Shown: positions 56,004-64,000 of the stretch, in pieces | Layout: every line of letters begins with the position of its first letter | Numbering within the stretch: position 1 is the stretch's first letter | Source of the DNA: Rhizobium hidalgonense | GTDB lineage: Bacteria; Pseudomonadota; Alphaproteobacteria; Rhizobiales; Rhizobiaceae | Direction of reading: 5' to 3' | Length of the DNA: 64,000 nt | Assembly (NCBI RefSeq): GCF_002914525.1 | Contig: NZ_LODW01000070.1 | Coordinates: 124,001 to 188,000, forward strand | Notes under the pieces: model-generated | What the model was told of the DNA's origin: nothing | The model's database searches: none | What the model saw: only the letters and a program-made list of their open reading frames with translations | Position numbers and translations under genes: made by a program

Positions 56004-57041
56004 TTACCGCTCCGGATCAGGGTTGAAGGGGTTGGGGTTCGGCGGATTGATCGGCGGCGTCGTCCGGACCGGGGCGGGGCGGGGACGCGGTGGCAGCGGC
56101 GGAGAGGTTGGACCGTTGCCGGCATCGCCGAACACTTCGCGGGCAATGGCGCCGATGCCGCCGAGCGAGCTCAGGATGGAAGAGGCTTCCATCGGCATCA
56201 GCACGATCTTGGAATTGGATGCCGAACCGATCGAGGTCAGTGCCTCGGTGTATTTCTGGGCGACGAAATAGTTGATCGCCTGAATGTCGCCGGCGGCAAT
56301 CGCTTCGGAAACCATCTTCGTCGCCTTGGCTTCGGCCTCGGCCAGGCGCTCGCGGGCTTCGGCATTGCGGAAGGCGGCCTCGCGCTGGCCTTCGGCCTGC
56401 AGGATGGCGGATTGCTTGGCGCCTTCGGCCCTGAGAATCTGCGCGTTGCGCGAGCCTTCGGCCTCCAGCACCTGGGCGCGTTTCTCGCGCTCGGCCTTCA
56501 TCTGCCGGGCCATCGCATCGACGAGATCGCGCGGCGGCTGGATGTCCTTGATTTCGACGCGGGTGACCTTGATGCCCCAGGGCTGCACGGCTTCGTCAAC
56601 GACGCGCAGCAGCCGGTCGTTGATCGCATCGCGGTTGGAGAGCAGTTCGTCGAGATCCATCGAGCCCATGACCGAGCGGATATTGGTCATGGTCAGATTG
56701 AGGATGGCGTTTTCGAGGTTGGCAACCTGATAGGCGGATTGGGCGGCGTTCAACACCTGATAGAAGGCGACGGCATCGGCCGAAACCGAGGCATTGTCCT
56801 TGGTGATCACCTCCTGGGTGGGGACGTTCAGCACCTGCTCCATCACGTTCAACCGGGCGCCGACGCGCTCGATGAAGGGGGTGATGAGATTAAGGCCAGG
56901 CTCCAGCGTGCGGGTATAACGGCCGAAGCGCTCGATCGTATAGCGATAGCCCTGCGGCACGGTCTTGATGCCGGCAAAGAGCACCAGGATGACGAAGATA
57001 ACCAGCACGATTACGACAATGTCGAAGCCGCCGAACAGCAT
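56004..57041 (-). CDS. SPFH/band 7 (QmcA-like stomatin) protein
   Basis: A 345-residue membrane-anchored protein. The N-terminal helix FDIVVIVLVIFVILVLFAGI is followed by the SPFH domain (VPQGYRYTIERFGRYTRTLE, ASVSADAVAFYQVLNAAQSA, VEIKDIQPPRDLVDAMARQM). A coiled-coil rich in E-A-E/A-K-A (about 185-260) comes next, and then a proline-rich tail (about 310-345). The ATG follows GGGAGGGG; the 12 codons before it are not used. Operon with nfeD. Relatives such as QmcA assemble into large rings that hold FtsH or related proteases. Confidence 0.93.
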   Translation of the reverse strand: MLFGGFDIVVIVLVIFVILVLFAGIKTVPQGYRYTIERFGRYTRTLEPGLNLITPFIERVGARLNVMEQVLNVPTQEVITKDNASVSADAVAFYQVLNAAQSAYQVANLENAILNLTMTNIRSVMGSMDLDELLSNRDAINDRLLRVVDEAVQPWGIKVTRVEIKDIQPPRDLVDAMARQMKAEREKRAQVLEAEGSRNAQILRAEGAKQSAILQAEGQREAAFRNAEARERLAEAEAKATKMVSEAIAAGDIQAINYFVAQKYTEALTSIGSASNSKIVLMPMEASSILSSLGGIGAIAREVFGDAGNGPTSPPLPPRPRPAPVRTTPPINPPNPNPFNPDPER

Positions 57042-57210
57042 GAAAAACCCCTCCCAACGGCGCATGCGCCTATACACTGATGTGGTGAGTTAGCATGTTA
57101 TTGGCGAGGAAGAAATGACCTCCGGATGCACAACCTCCAAGTGAATGAATGGTTGGGTGTCCGTAGGATTTTTCGGGAGACCCGGTGGGCGCCGTTTCCG
57201 GGAAGGGCCC

Positions 57211-58245
57211 TCAGATCCAGCCCTGCAATTCGCGGCGAACGACCTTTTCCAGCACCTTCATGCCGTCCTCGCCGTCGTTGAGGCAGGGGATATGGGCGAA
57301 CTTCTCGCCGCCATTCTCGTGGAAGGAATGGGCCGCCTGTTCGGCGATCTCTTCCAGCGTTTCCAGACAGTCGGAGACGAAACCGGGATTGATGACGGCA
57401 ATGCGCTTGATGCCGTTCTTGGCGAGGCTTTCCACCGTCTTGTCGGTGTAGGGCTGCAGCCATTCCTCGGGCCCGAAGCGGGACTGGAAGGTGACCATGA
57501 AGTTTTCCTTGGTGAGCCCCAGCCGCTCGCGCAGCAGCCGGCCGGTCTTCTGGCACTGACAGTAGTAGGGATCGCCCTGCTTGAAGTACGACATCGGAAT
57601 GCCGTGGAAGGAGGCGAGCAGCATTTCCGGCTGCCAGTCGAGCGTCGCAAGATGCTTCTCGACGGACTTTGCGAGAGCCTCGATATAGGCCTCGTCGTCA
57701 TGATAGTCGGGTACGGTGCGTAGCGCCGGCTGCCAGCGCATCGAGAGCAGCTTCTGGAAGGCCTTGTCGTTGACGGTGGCGGTCGTTGCTGCCGCATATT
57801 GCGGATAGAGCGGGAAGAGAACGATACGATCGCAGCCCTCTTGCTTCAGCGCCTCGATGCGCGAGGCGATCGACGGCGTGCCGTAGCGCATTGCCCAGTC
57901 GACCTTGACGTGATCAAGATCGCTCAGGCGTTCGGCCATCCGCTCCGACTGGTTGCGGGTGTAGGTGCGGAGGTAACTCTCGTTCTTCTCCTTGTTCCAG
58001 ATCAGCTCGTAGGCCTTGCCGACCTTCTGTGGGCGGGTGTTGAGCACGATGCCGAACAGGATCGGATACCACTTCCACGGCGACCATTCGATGACGCGGC
58101 GATCGGTCAGGAATTCCCGGAGATAGCGGCGCATCGACGTGTAGTCGGTGCCATCGGGCGTGCCGAGATTGACCAGCAGGACGCCGACCTTGCCTGACTT
58201 GACGGCCGGATGGTCTGCCGGGCGAAGTGAAATATCTGCTGTCAT
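57211..58245 (-). CDS. hemH: Ferrochelatase
   Basis: Inserts ferrous iron into protoporphyrin IX, the last step of haem synthesis, at the inner membrane. A 344-residue protein. Marks: VGVLLVNLGTPDGTDYTSMR, LFPLYPQYAAATTATVNDKA, LLASFHGIPMSYFKQGDPY (active-site His) and the late GFVSDCLETLEEIAEQA (metal-site Glu). The start MTADISLRPADH was chosen; twenty extra upstream codons have no ribosome site. It stands alone, with no recognised iron-response box upstream. Confidence 0.95.
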   Translation of the reverse strand: MTADISLRPADHPAVKSGKVGVLLVNLGTPDGTDYTSMRRYLREFLTDRRVIEWSPWKWYPILFGIVLNTRPQKVGKAYELIWNKEKNESYLRTYTRNQSERMAERLSDLDHVKVDWAMRYGTPSIASRIEALKQEGCDRIVLFPLYPQYAAATTATVNDKAFQKLLSMRWQPALRTVPDYHDDEAYIEALAKSVEKHLATLDWQPEMLLASFHGIPMSYFKQGDPYYCQCQKTGRLLRERLGLTKENFMVTFQSRFGPEEWLQPYTDKTVESLAKNGIKRIAVINPGFVSDCLETLEEIAEQAAHSFHENGGEKFAHIPCLNDGEDGMKVLEKVVRRELQGWI

Positions 58246-58320
58246 TCTGGCCCCAACGCTCTTCTGTCTCGTCGGCTCATACGCAGCTTGGAGATCGTGG
58301 TTCACCCTATAGAAAGAAAA

Positions 58321-58346
58321 GCCGGCCCGGGAAAGCCCGGACCGGC
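58321..58346 (-). terminator. Terminator of the 5'-nucleotidase gene
   Basis: GCCGGTCCGGG and CCCGGGCCGGC arms (minus strand) with a 4-base loop followed by TTTTCTTTC, 23 bases after the stop. Confidence 0.88.
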
Positions 58347-58369
58347 GAGTGGCATCGGGACAAATCGTC

Positions 58370-60340
58370 TTACTTGGCGGGGACCTCGATCTCCTTGCCG
58401 ACCGTCAGGTGACGCGGGTTCGGGCTGCCGTTGGCCTCCGAAAGCTTCCGCCATAACGTGCCGTCGCCATAGAAGGTCACGGCGAGATCCCAGAAGGTGT
58501 CGCCAGCGGCGATGACGTGGGTGGAAGGCGTCGTTGCGGCAGGGGCGGAAGCTGCCGGCGCCGGTGTCGGCTCCGCAGCAGGCGCGGGTGCTGCCGGCGA
58601 GGCCGGGGCAGGGGCAGGCTCGGCGGCCGGTGCGGGAGCGGCTGGTGCCGCAGGAGCGGGAGCAACTTCGCTTGTCGGTGCGCGTGCTGACGGCGCAGGA
58701 GCAGCCGGTTCGGCAGCGGGCGCCTGTGCTACGGTTGCACCGATTTCTGTGACGCGGCCATCGGTATAGGGCTTGTAGGGCGAATGGGCGGCCAGATATC
58801 CGGCGGTCACATCGGCAAGATCCGGGCCGAAGTCATAGGCGTTCTGGCCTTCCTTGAAGATCGAGTAGCCGTCGCCGCCTGAGCGCATGAAGTTGTTGGT
58901 GGCGATCTTATAGCTCTTGGCCGGAGCGATCGGAACGAAGTTGTCGCCATCCTTCACTTGGACATCGGTCACGCGGCTGCCGACAGGCTTGGACTGATCG
59001 AAGGAAAATTTGAGGCCGGCGACCTGCGGGAAGCGGCCGGCGCCCTGGTCGATCTGGCTGACGCCGTTTTCGAGCGCCTTGACGATATCGGCACCGGTCA
59101 GCTCGAACGTTGCGAGCGTGTTCTGGAAAGGCAGGACGGTGATGACCTCGCCCTGGGTGACCTCGCCGCCGTCGATCGAGGCGCGCAGGCCGCCGCCGTT
59201 CTGGACGGCGATGGTAACGCCCTGGTTCTTGGTGCGATCGAGCATCGCGTCGGCCACCAAATTGCCCATCGAACATTCCTTGACGCGGCAGACCTTGCGG
59301 TCGCCCTCGATCGGGGTTTCGGAGCTGCCGATGACCTTCTTGCGCAGTTCCTCGATCGGTTTAGCCAGTTCGGCGATGCGGGCAATGACAGCCGGATCGG
59401 GCGTGAAGGTGGAATCGATCAGGATGGGATCGCCCTTGGCATCCTTGACGACGCCGTTATCGTCGAAATTGACGGTGAGATCGCCGAGATATTTGCTGTA
59501 GGAGGCGGCCTGGACGACCGGCACCTTGTAGCCGCCCGGATTGTCGACCATCGTCGGGTAAGGGCCTTCAGCTTTCGGATCGGTGTTGGAGAGCAGGCTA
59601 TGGGAGTGGCCGCCGACGACGACATCGACGTCCGGAATCTTGGCGATCAGAGCGAGATCGCGGGGATAACCGACATGGGTGAGCGCGATGATCTTGTTGA
59701 CGCCCTGGCCCTTCAGATCCTGAACGGCTGACGTAATCGTCTGGACGTCATCAGCGATCGTGACGTTCGGGCCGGGGGAGGAAAGTTCTGCCGTATCGTT
59801 GGTCACGGCGCCAACGATGCCGATCTTCTGGCCGCCAACATTCAGCACCAGCGACGGCTTGATGCGGTCGCCGAGCTTGGAGGCGGCCGTTGCCTTGACG
59901 TTTGCCGTCACGACGGGGAATTGCACCTTGTCGAGGAAAGTCGCAAGCCCGTCCTCGCTGTCGTCGAATTCATGGTTGCCGACGGTCATGGCGTCGAACT
60001 TCATCAGGTTCAGGAATTCGGCTTCGGCGGCGCCCTTGTAGGTCGTGTAGAACAGCGAGCCCTGGAAATTGTCGCCGGCATTCAGCAGGAGAACGTTCTT
60101 GCCGGATAGCGCCTGACGGCGCTGGTCGATCGCGGTCTTCAGGCGGGCAGCACCGCCGAAGCATTCATTCTTGCCTTCCTCTTCGGCCGAGCAGGTGGAG
60201 TCGAACTTGTTGATCGATTCGATGCGCGAATGGAAATCGTTGATATGAAGAATATTGAGTTCGTAATCCGCAAAGGCGGCGCCCGCGCTCAGCGCCAGCA
60301 TGGACGCGGTCAAAAGACCGAAGCTGAAAGACTTCGTCAT
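58370..60340 (-). CDS. Periplasmic 5'-nucleotidase/UDP-sugar hydrolase fused to a LysM domain
   Basis: A 656-residue secreted protein with a signal peptide ending AAFA (about residue 24). The metallophosphoesterase domain has ILHINDFHSRIES, LNAGDNFQGSLF, VGNHEFDD and GGHSHSLLS. The C-terminal nucleotidase domain has SMGNLVADAM and ATNNFMRSGGDGYSIF. A low-complexity Ala/Pro/Glu linker of about 70 residues leads to a LysM domain of about 50 residues (HVIAAGDTFWDLAVTFYGDG). UshA relatives scavenge nucleotides in the periplasm; the LysM unit would hold this one on peptidoglycan. CAGGAG precedes the ATG. Monocistronic. Confidence 0.93.
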   Translation of the reverse strand: MTKSFSFGLLTASMLALSAGAAFADYELNILHINDFHSRIESINKFDSTCSAEEEGKNECFGGAARLKTAIDQRRQALSGKNVLLLNAGDNFQGSLFYTTYKGAAEAEFLNLMKFDAMTVGNHEFDDSEDGLATFLDKVQFPVVTANVKATAASKLGDRIKPSLVLNVGGQKIGIVGAVTNDTAELSSPGPNVTIADDVQTITSAVQDLKGQGVNKIIALTHVGYPRDLALIAKIPDVDVVVGGHSHSLLSNTDPKAEGPYPTMVDNPGGYKVPVVQAASYSKYLGDLTVNFDDNGVVKDAKGDPILIDSTFTPDPAVIARIAELAKPIEELRKKVIGSSETPIEGDRKVCRVKECSMGNLVADAMLDRTKNQGVTIAVQNGGGLRASIDGGEVTQGEVITVLPFQNTLATFELTGADIVKALENGVSQIDQGAGRFPQVAGLKFSFDQSKPVGSRVTDVQVKDGDNFVPIAPAKSYKIATNNFMRSGGDGYSIFKEGQNAYDFGPDLADVTAGYLAAHSPYKPYTDGRVTEIGATVAQAPAAEPAAPAPSARAPTSEVAPAPAAPAAPAPAAEPAPAPASPAAPAPAAEPTPAPAASAPAATTPSTHVIAAGDTFWDLAVTFYGDGTLWRKLSEANGSPNPRHLTVGKEIEVPAK

Positions 60341-60498
60341 CCCTGTTCTCCTGATTGAGGCGAAAGATCCCCCTGATCCTCGCCGATCCCTAACGTGGTG
60401 TCAGGCGGTTTCCCGCGTGCCGATGTTTCAACAAACGACGCATAGTCGCAAGAGGGAAGCTGGGTTTGCTGCTGCGCTTTCCAAGAGCCCGCAATACA

Positions 60499-60522
60499 AA
60501 AAGCTCCCGAGTGGGAGCTTTT
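60499..60522 (-). terminator. Terminator of the omp10-like gene
   Basis: AAAAGCTCCC and GGGAGCTTTT arms with a short loop; on the minus strand the stem is followed by TTTTTGTATT. Confidence 0.85.
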
Positions 60523-60541
60523 GCAGGGCCATATTGAAGCA

Positions 60542-60916
60542 TTACAAACGACGTGTAAGCGTGAACTGCGAATTCGCTGCAGTCGTACAATTCAGCTGGC
60601 TCGTGCCGCTCATGGCGCAATTAACCAGGGAAGTCGTCCGCTTAACATTCGAGTAAAGGTTTATCTGAATGATCCCGTCGGGGGTTGTTGTATATGTTCC
60701 CGACGCCATCTGCGTGTTCGTTCCGTCGCTGGTGCGGGTTACGAATTGTCCATTGGTGAAGGCGGAGGTCAAGCCGTTGGCATCCGTCCATTCGCCTTCA
60801 ACAGAATTTGTTGCAGGCGGCGCGACCGCGATCGGTCGCTGTTGCGGTCCTGATGAAACGCAAGCGGCAAGAGTGGCCGCTGCACCGACAAGAACAAGAG
60901 CAGTTCTGATTTTCAT
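60542..60916 (-). CDS. omp10: Omp10-like outer-membrane lipoprotein
   Basis: A 124-residue lipoprotein with signal peptide and lipobox TLAAC (Cys19). The mature part has VEGEWTDANGLTSAFTNGQF, TRTSDGTNTQMASGTYT and a closing SQLNCTTAANSQFTLTRR. This follows Brucella Omp10 closely (E-G-x-W-x-D-x-N-G-x-x-S-x-F and Q-L-N-C-T-x-x-x-x-S-x-F-x-L-T-R-R), recalled from memory. Two further cysteines (VNCAM, LNCTT) probably form a disulfide. The start is set by the signal peptide; the open frame continues 35 codons upstream. It is likely surface or outer-membrane located. Confidence 0.85.
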   Translation of the reverse strand: MKIRTALVLVGAAATLAACVSSGPQQRPIAVAPPATNSVEGEWTDANGLTSAFTNGQFVTRTSDGTNTQMASGTYTTTPDGIIQINLYSNVKRTTSLVNCAMSGTSQLNCTTAANSQFTLTRRL

Positions 60917-61043
60917 AAGGCTTCTCCCGGCGAATCGGCGCGGCGGACACCCGCCAAGTTCGCGCAAAACATGGCGCGCGCCCGCCGCGAAGGCAAGCCT
61001 TGGAGGGGCGACGAGCGGCATTTAGACAGCCGGCGTTACAAAA

Positions 61044-61065
61044 ATGCCCGCCTTACGGCGGGCAT
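61044..61065 (-). terminator. Terminator of hss
   Basis: ATGCCCGCC and GGCGGGCAT arms with a 4-base loop, followed on the minus strand by TTTTTGTAA, 22 bases past the stop. Confidence 0.88.
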
Positions 61066-61087
61066 CTTCAGGGTTGCGCCAGCGATC

Positions 61088-62539
61088 TTAGCGAACAAGA
61101 ATGTTCTTGAACTGCCATGGATCCTTGGTGTCGATCTCTTCCGGGAAGAGGCCCGGGCGGCCGTCGAGTGGGGTCCATTCGGTGTAATGTCCCTCGACCG
61201 GGCCGAGATAGGGCATCTGCACTTCGAGGCAGCGCTTGTAATCGATTTCGTCGGCCTCGACGATGCCGGCAGTCGGGTTTTCCAGCGCCCAGACCATGCC
61301 GGCGAGAACGGCTGATGTGACCTGCAGGCCGGTGGCGTTCTGGTAGGGTGCGATGCGGCGCGTTTCTTCGAGCGACAGGCGCGAGCCATACCAATAGGCA
61401 TTCTTTTCATGGCCGTAGAGCAGGACGCCGAGTTCGTCGATGCCGTCCTCCAACTCGTCCTCGTCGAGAACGTGATGGACCGGCTGGGCAGTACCGCCAT
61501 TGCCGAACATTTCATGCAGCGACAGCACGGCGTCGTTGGCCGGATGGTAAGCATAATGGCAGGTCGGGCGGAAGGTCACTTCGCCGTCCTTGTCGCGAAC
61601 GGTGAAGAAATCGGCGATCGAGATCGACTCGTTGTGGGTGACGAGGAAGCCATATTGCGGGCCGGGCGTCGGGCACCAGGTGCGCACGCGGGTGTTGGCG
61701 CCCGGCTGCTCCAGGTAGATTGCCGCCTTGTTGCCTTTCTTGTGCTTCTTGGCGTTCTTCGGCATCCACTCTTCATGGGTGCCCCAGCCGAGTTCGGCCG
61801 GCTGCAGGCCTTCGGAGATGAAGCCTTCGACGGACCAGGTATTCCAGAAGACGTTGAGCGGCTTCGGATGCTTCGTGCGCTGGGTGTCGCGCTCGGCGAT
61901 GTGGACGCCCTTGACGCCGAGCTTCTTCATCAGCTTGGCCCAGCCTTCGCGATCGTGCTGGTCCGGTTCCTCGAACTTCAGGCCGGTGTCGTTGGCAAGG
62001 TTGACGAGTGCCTGCTTGACGAACCAGGAGACCATGCCCGGATTGGCGCCGCAGGTGGAAACGGCAGTAGCGCCGCCTGGGTTCTTCGCCTTTTCCTTGC
62101 GCACGGTTTCGCGCAGCGCATAGTTGGTGCGGTCGGCATTGCTCATGCCTTTGTCGAAATAGAAGCCGAGCCAGGGTTCGACGACGGTGTCGACGTAGAG
62201 TACGTCATGCTTGCGGCAGAGCTTGATAATGTCGAGCGAGGAGGTGTCGACCGAGAGGTTGACGCAGAAGCCCTGGCCCTCGCCTTCCGTCAGCAGCGGC
62301 TTCAGCAGTTCCTTGTAATTTTCCTTGGTGACATATTCCTTGATGTGGCGAACGCCGTGCTTCTTCAGGATCTCCATGTCGGAGGGCTCTTCACGCGGGT
62401 CGATGACGACCATCCGGCTCTTGTCGAATTTGAAATGGCGCTCGATCAGGGGCAGGGTGCCGCGGCCGATGGAGCCAAAGCCGATCATCACGATCGGACC
62501 GGTGATTTCGGCATATACCGGATAGTTCTGTTCCGTCAT
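61088..62539 (-). CDS. hss: Homospermidine synthase
   Basis: Makes sym-homospermidine from two putrescines (or putrescine and spermidine) using NAD, the main long polyamine in rhizobia. A 483-residue protein with the dinucleotide fold MIGFGSIGRGTLPLIERHF near the N-terminus. Family blocks include VNLSVDTSSLDIIKLCRKHD, VDTVVEPWLGFYFDK, STCGANPGMVSWFVKQAL and HNESISIADFFTV. It is full length. A strong AGGAGAAAAG ribosome site precedes the ATG. Monocistronic, with its own terminator. Confidence 0.95.
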   Translation of the reverse strand: MTEQNYPVYAEITGPIVMIGFGSIGRGTLPLIERHFKFDKSRMVVIDPREEPSDMEILKKHGVRHIKEYVTKENYKELLKPLLTEGEGQGFCVNLSVDTSSLDIIKLCRKHDVLYVDTVVEPWLGFYFDKGMSNADRTNYALRETVRKEKAKNPGGATAVSTCGANPGMVSWFVKQALVNLANDTGLKFEEPDQHDREGWAKLMKKLGVKGVHIAERDTQRTKHPKPLNVFWNTWSVEGFISEGLQPAELGWGTHEEWMPKNAKKHKKGNKAAIYLEQPGANTRVRTWCPTPGPQYGFLVTHNESISIADFFTVRDKDGEVTFRPTCHYAYHPANDAVLSLHEMFGNGGTAQPVHHVLDEDELEDGIDELGVLLYGHEKNAYWYGSRLSLEETRRIAPYQNATGLQVTSAVLAGMVWALENPTAGIVEADEIDYKRCLEVQMPYLGPVEGHYTEWTPLDGRPGLFPEEIDTKDPWQFKNILVR

Positions 62540-62726
62540 TCTTTTCTCCTGTGGAAGAGGACGAAGGCGTAGAGCCCGAAGAATTCTTTTGAAATTGCCG
62601 CAGAAATTGCGAGGTGACCGGCTCTAACCACAAATCGGCGTCACAATAAAGAGTGTTGAGGGGGAAAGCTCAAATATCGGGCGGGCGAGATGGCGGCGAG
62701 AATCTGCCCGGCCTGCTGCAAAAATT

Positions 62727-63011
62727 TCAGCGCTTCAGGATTTCCAGTCCTTCTACCGTCGTCGTCACGGCAAGCTCGGTGATGTGGTAAGCGGCGACGC
62801 CGTGGGTGGTGAAGGGATCGGCGGCGACATAGGCCTCGATGGTGGTGCGGTCGCCGATCGCGAAGATCGCGCCGCCGGTGCGCGGCACCTTGCGGCCGGA
62901 GGCGAGGAACCAGCCCTTGGCATAACCTTCATTCACCCAGGCCATGTGCGGCTCCATGTGCCGGTCGGCTTCGTCATTGGATTTGAGATAGGTGAGGGAG
63001 AGGATGAACAT
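62727..63011 (-). CDS. YciI-family protein
   Basis: A 94-residue protein of the dimeric alpha-beta barrel YciI group. MFILSLTYLKSNDEADRHME is followed by HMAWVNEGYAKGWFLASGRK, where the His and the later Asp of AADPFTTHGVAAY are the conserved pocket residues. Some relatives act on small organic chlorides or hydroperoxides; most are uncharacterised. It begins 2 bases after pabC, so it is the last gene of the pabB-pabC unit, with no obvious link to folate synthesis. Confidence 0.9.
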   Translation of the reverse strand: MFILSLTYLKSNDEADRHMEPHMAWVNEGYAKGWFLASGRKVPRTGGAIFAIGDRTTIEAYVAADPFTTHGVAAYHITELAVTTTVEGLEILKR

Positions 63012-63013
63012 GC

Positions 63014-63643
63014 TCAGTTCCTGATAAGGTTGGCGCGGATTAGGCCGCGCAGCGAGTTGCCGATATACAGCGCGCCGGCATCGAGATCGGCAAGCGTCAG
63101 CCGGCTGACGCGGGCCTTGCGCGCGCAGATGAGCTCGGTGCGCAGCACGCCGGCAAGCAGGCCGCAGGAGATCGGCGGAGTGCGCAGAATGCCGGTTCCG
63201 TCATCCAGGAAGATGGAGGTGATTGTGCCCTCGCAGACCTCGCCGCGCTCGTTCAACAGGATAACTTCATCGGCTTGCGCCGAGGAATATTCGGCGCGTG
63301 CGGCCTCGTAGACGGCGCGGCGCGTGGTTTTGACGCGCAGCAGCTTATCGGCGGAATCAAGGCGGGTCTCGGCGATGCGCACGGTCCAGGTGGCATCGGG
63401 CGCCAGAGGCGCGAAGGCGGCGCTCGTCACCTCGATGCGGCCTTGGGCGTCGAAGGTCAGGCGGATCCGCAGCGGGCCGCGAGCGCCCGCAACGGCTTCG
63501 TCCAGTCTCGCCACGGCGTCGATCGGCTGCGGGAAGCCGAGACGGCGGGCGGAGCGGGAAAGCCGGGCGAGATGCAGACGCAGGCGGATAAAACCTTCGC
63601 CGGGTTGCCAGCGCAGCGTCTCGATCAGCGAAAAATCGATCAT
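63014..63643 (-). CDS. pabC: Aminodeoxychorismate lyase-like class IV aminotransferase
   Basis: A 209-residue PLP fold-type IV enzyme, predicted to release pyruvate from aminodeoxychorismate to give p-aminobenzoate for folate. Marks: FSLIETLRWQPGEGFIRLRL, HLARLSRSARRLGF, the cofactor lysine Lys105 in LRVKTTRRAVYEAAR, and NERGEVCEGTITSIFL. It is somewhat shorter than E. coli PabC, as in other rhizobial copies. The ATG overlaps the pabB stop as ATGA; two earlier in-frame ATGs inside pabB are less likely. The pabB linkage supports the function. Confidence 0.87.
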   Translation of the reverse strand: MIDFSLIETLRWQPGEGFIRLRLHLARLSRSARRLGFPQPIDAVARLDEAVAGARGPLRIRLTFDAQGRIEVTSAAFAPLAPDATWTVRIAETRLDSADKLLRVKTTRRAVYEAARAEYSSAQADEVILLNERGEVCEGTITSIFLDDGTGILRTPPISCGLLAGVLRTELICARKARVSRLTLADLDAGALYIGNSLRGLIRANLIRN

Positions 63644-64000
63644 CGTGCGATCCATTGCTCGCCGACGGCGAAGCGGGCCTTGAGCAGGCATTCCTCATAT
63701 TCGGCCTCGGCGGTGGAATCGAAGACGATGCCGCCGCCGACATTGAAGATTGCCCGGCCGCCGTCAAAAAGCGTGATGGTGCGGATGGCGACGGAAAAGC
63801 GCATGGCGCCGGTCGGCGAGATCATGCCGATTGCGCCGCAATAGGCGTCGCGCGGGACATCCTCGAGCGCGTGGAGGATTTCCATTGCCCTGATCTTCGG
63901 CGCGCCGGTGATCGAGCCGCAAGGAAAGAGGGCGGCAAAGATGTCGCGGATCGCAAGGCCCGGGCGCAGTCGGGCCTGCACGTGGCTCACCATCTGGTGG
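63640..64000 (-). CDS. pabB: Aminodeoxychorismate synthase component I, C-terminal part (runs off the window)
   Basis: The last 120 codons of a chorismate-binding enzyme. Visible blocks are HMVSHVQARLRPGL-like sequence (HQMVSHVQARLRPG), FPCGSITGAPKIRAMEILHA and YCGAIGMISPTGAMRFSVAI, the C-terminal signature shared by PabB and TrpE. Linkage to a PabC-like lyase argues for PabB. It makes 4-amino-4-deoxychorismate with a glutamine amidotransferase partner. The gene continues past the end of the window, so domain fusion cannot be excluded. Confidence 0.88.
   Translation of the reverse strand, partial: HQMVSHVQARLRPGLAIRDIFAALFPCGSITGAPKIRAMEILHALEDVPRDAYCGAIGMISPTGAMRFSVAIRTITLFDGGRAIFNVGGGIVFDSTAEAEYEECLLKARFAVGEQWIAR

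Overview
The window is about 61% GC and reads as core chromosome of an alphaproteobacterium of the Rhizobiales, most likely Rhizobium of the R. etli / R. leguminosarum group. The evidence is a glgPBCA-pgm-glgX operon, homospermidine synthase, a CpdR-type receiver, an Omp10-like lipoprotein, an EcfG (general stress sigma) promoter, a 77-nt mmgR/suhB-type small RNA beside an inositol-monophosphatase-family gene, a ROSE-type heat-shock leader, and several copies of a two-palindrome intergenic repeat that fits the rhizobial RIME1 element. I see no prophage, insertion sequence, CRISPR array or conjugative gene.

Layout. 1-11.2 kb: a minus-strand glycogen operon (glgP, glgB, glgC, glgA, pgm, glgX) followed by the start of a MaoC-family gene. 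11.5-12.7 kb: a lone TadG-like von Willebrand protein. 12.8-19.5 kb: a three-gene minus-strand unit (transglutaminase fused to a DUF2126 ligase; circularly permuted ATP-grasp fused to alpha-E; second transglutaminase), which matches a predicted but uncharacterised peptide-ligation system. 19.7-29.4 kb: a TctD/TctE-like two-component pair, a class III adenylate cyclase with TPR repeats, a divergent ornithine-carbamoyltransferase-like protein, a periplasmic binding protein and the tctCBA tripartite transporter. 29.6-35.8 kb: small and membrane genes, including a DUF475/TerC-like protein behind a structured leader, an EcfG-controlled pair of small genes, an MgtC-like protein, a degenerate nuclease-like protein, tRNA-Val(GAC), cpdR and an N-formylglutamate amidohydrolase. 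35.8-42 kb: mmgR, a hisN-like phosphatase, a lysophospholipase-like hydrolase, hsp20 behind its RNA thermometer, an SBF-like transporter with a divergent LysR regulator, and threonine aldolase. 42.4-48.9 kb: gltB-gltD glutamate synthase. 49-64 kb: envelope and housekeeping genes (SGNH hydrolase, lytic transglycosylase, galU, beta-barrel protein, kdsD, nfeD with an SPFH partner, hemH, 5'-nucleotidase with LysM, Omp10-like lipoprotein, hss, yciI, pabC and the 3' part of pabB).

Functional threads. Carbon storage and sugar nucleotides recur (the glycogen operon, pgm, galU, and mmgR, which is known in Sinorhizobium to limit polyhydroxybutyrate accumulation). Nitrogen assimilation is represented by gltBD. 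Stress output is represented by the EcfG promoter and the heat-shock thermometer. The best candidates for new biology are the peptide-ligase operon, the structured RNA upstream of the DUF475 gene, and the carbamoyltransferase-like protein that has lost key substrate-binding residues. All functional statements come from reading motifs and gene order by eye; no database search was run.
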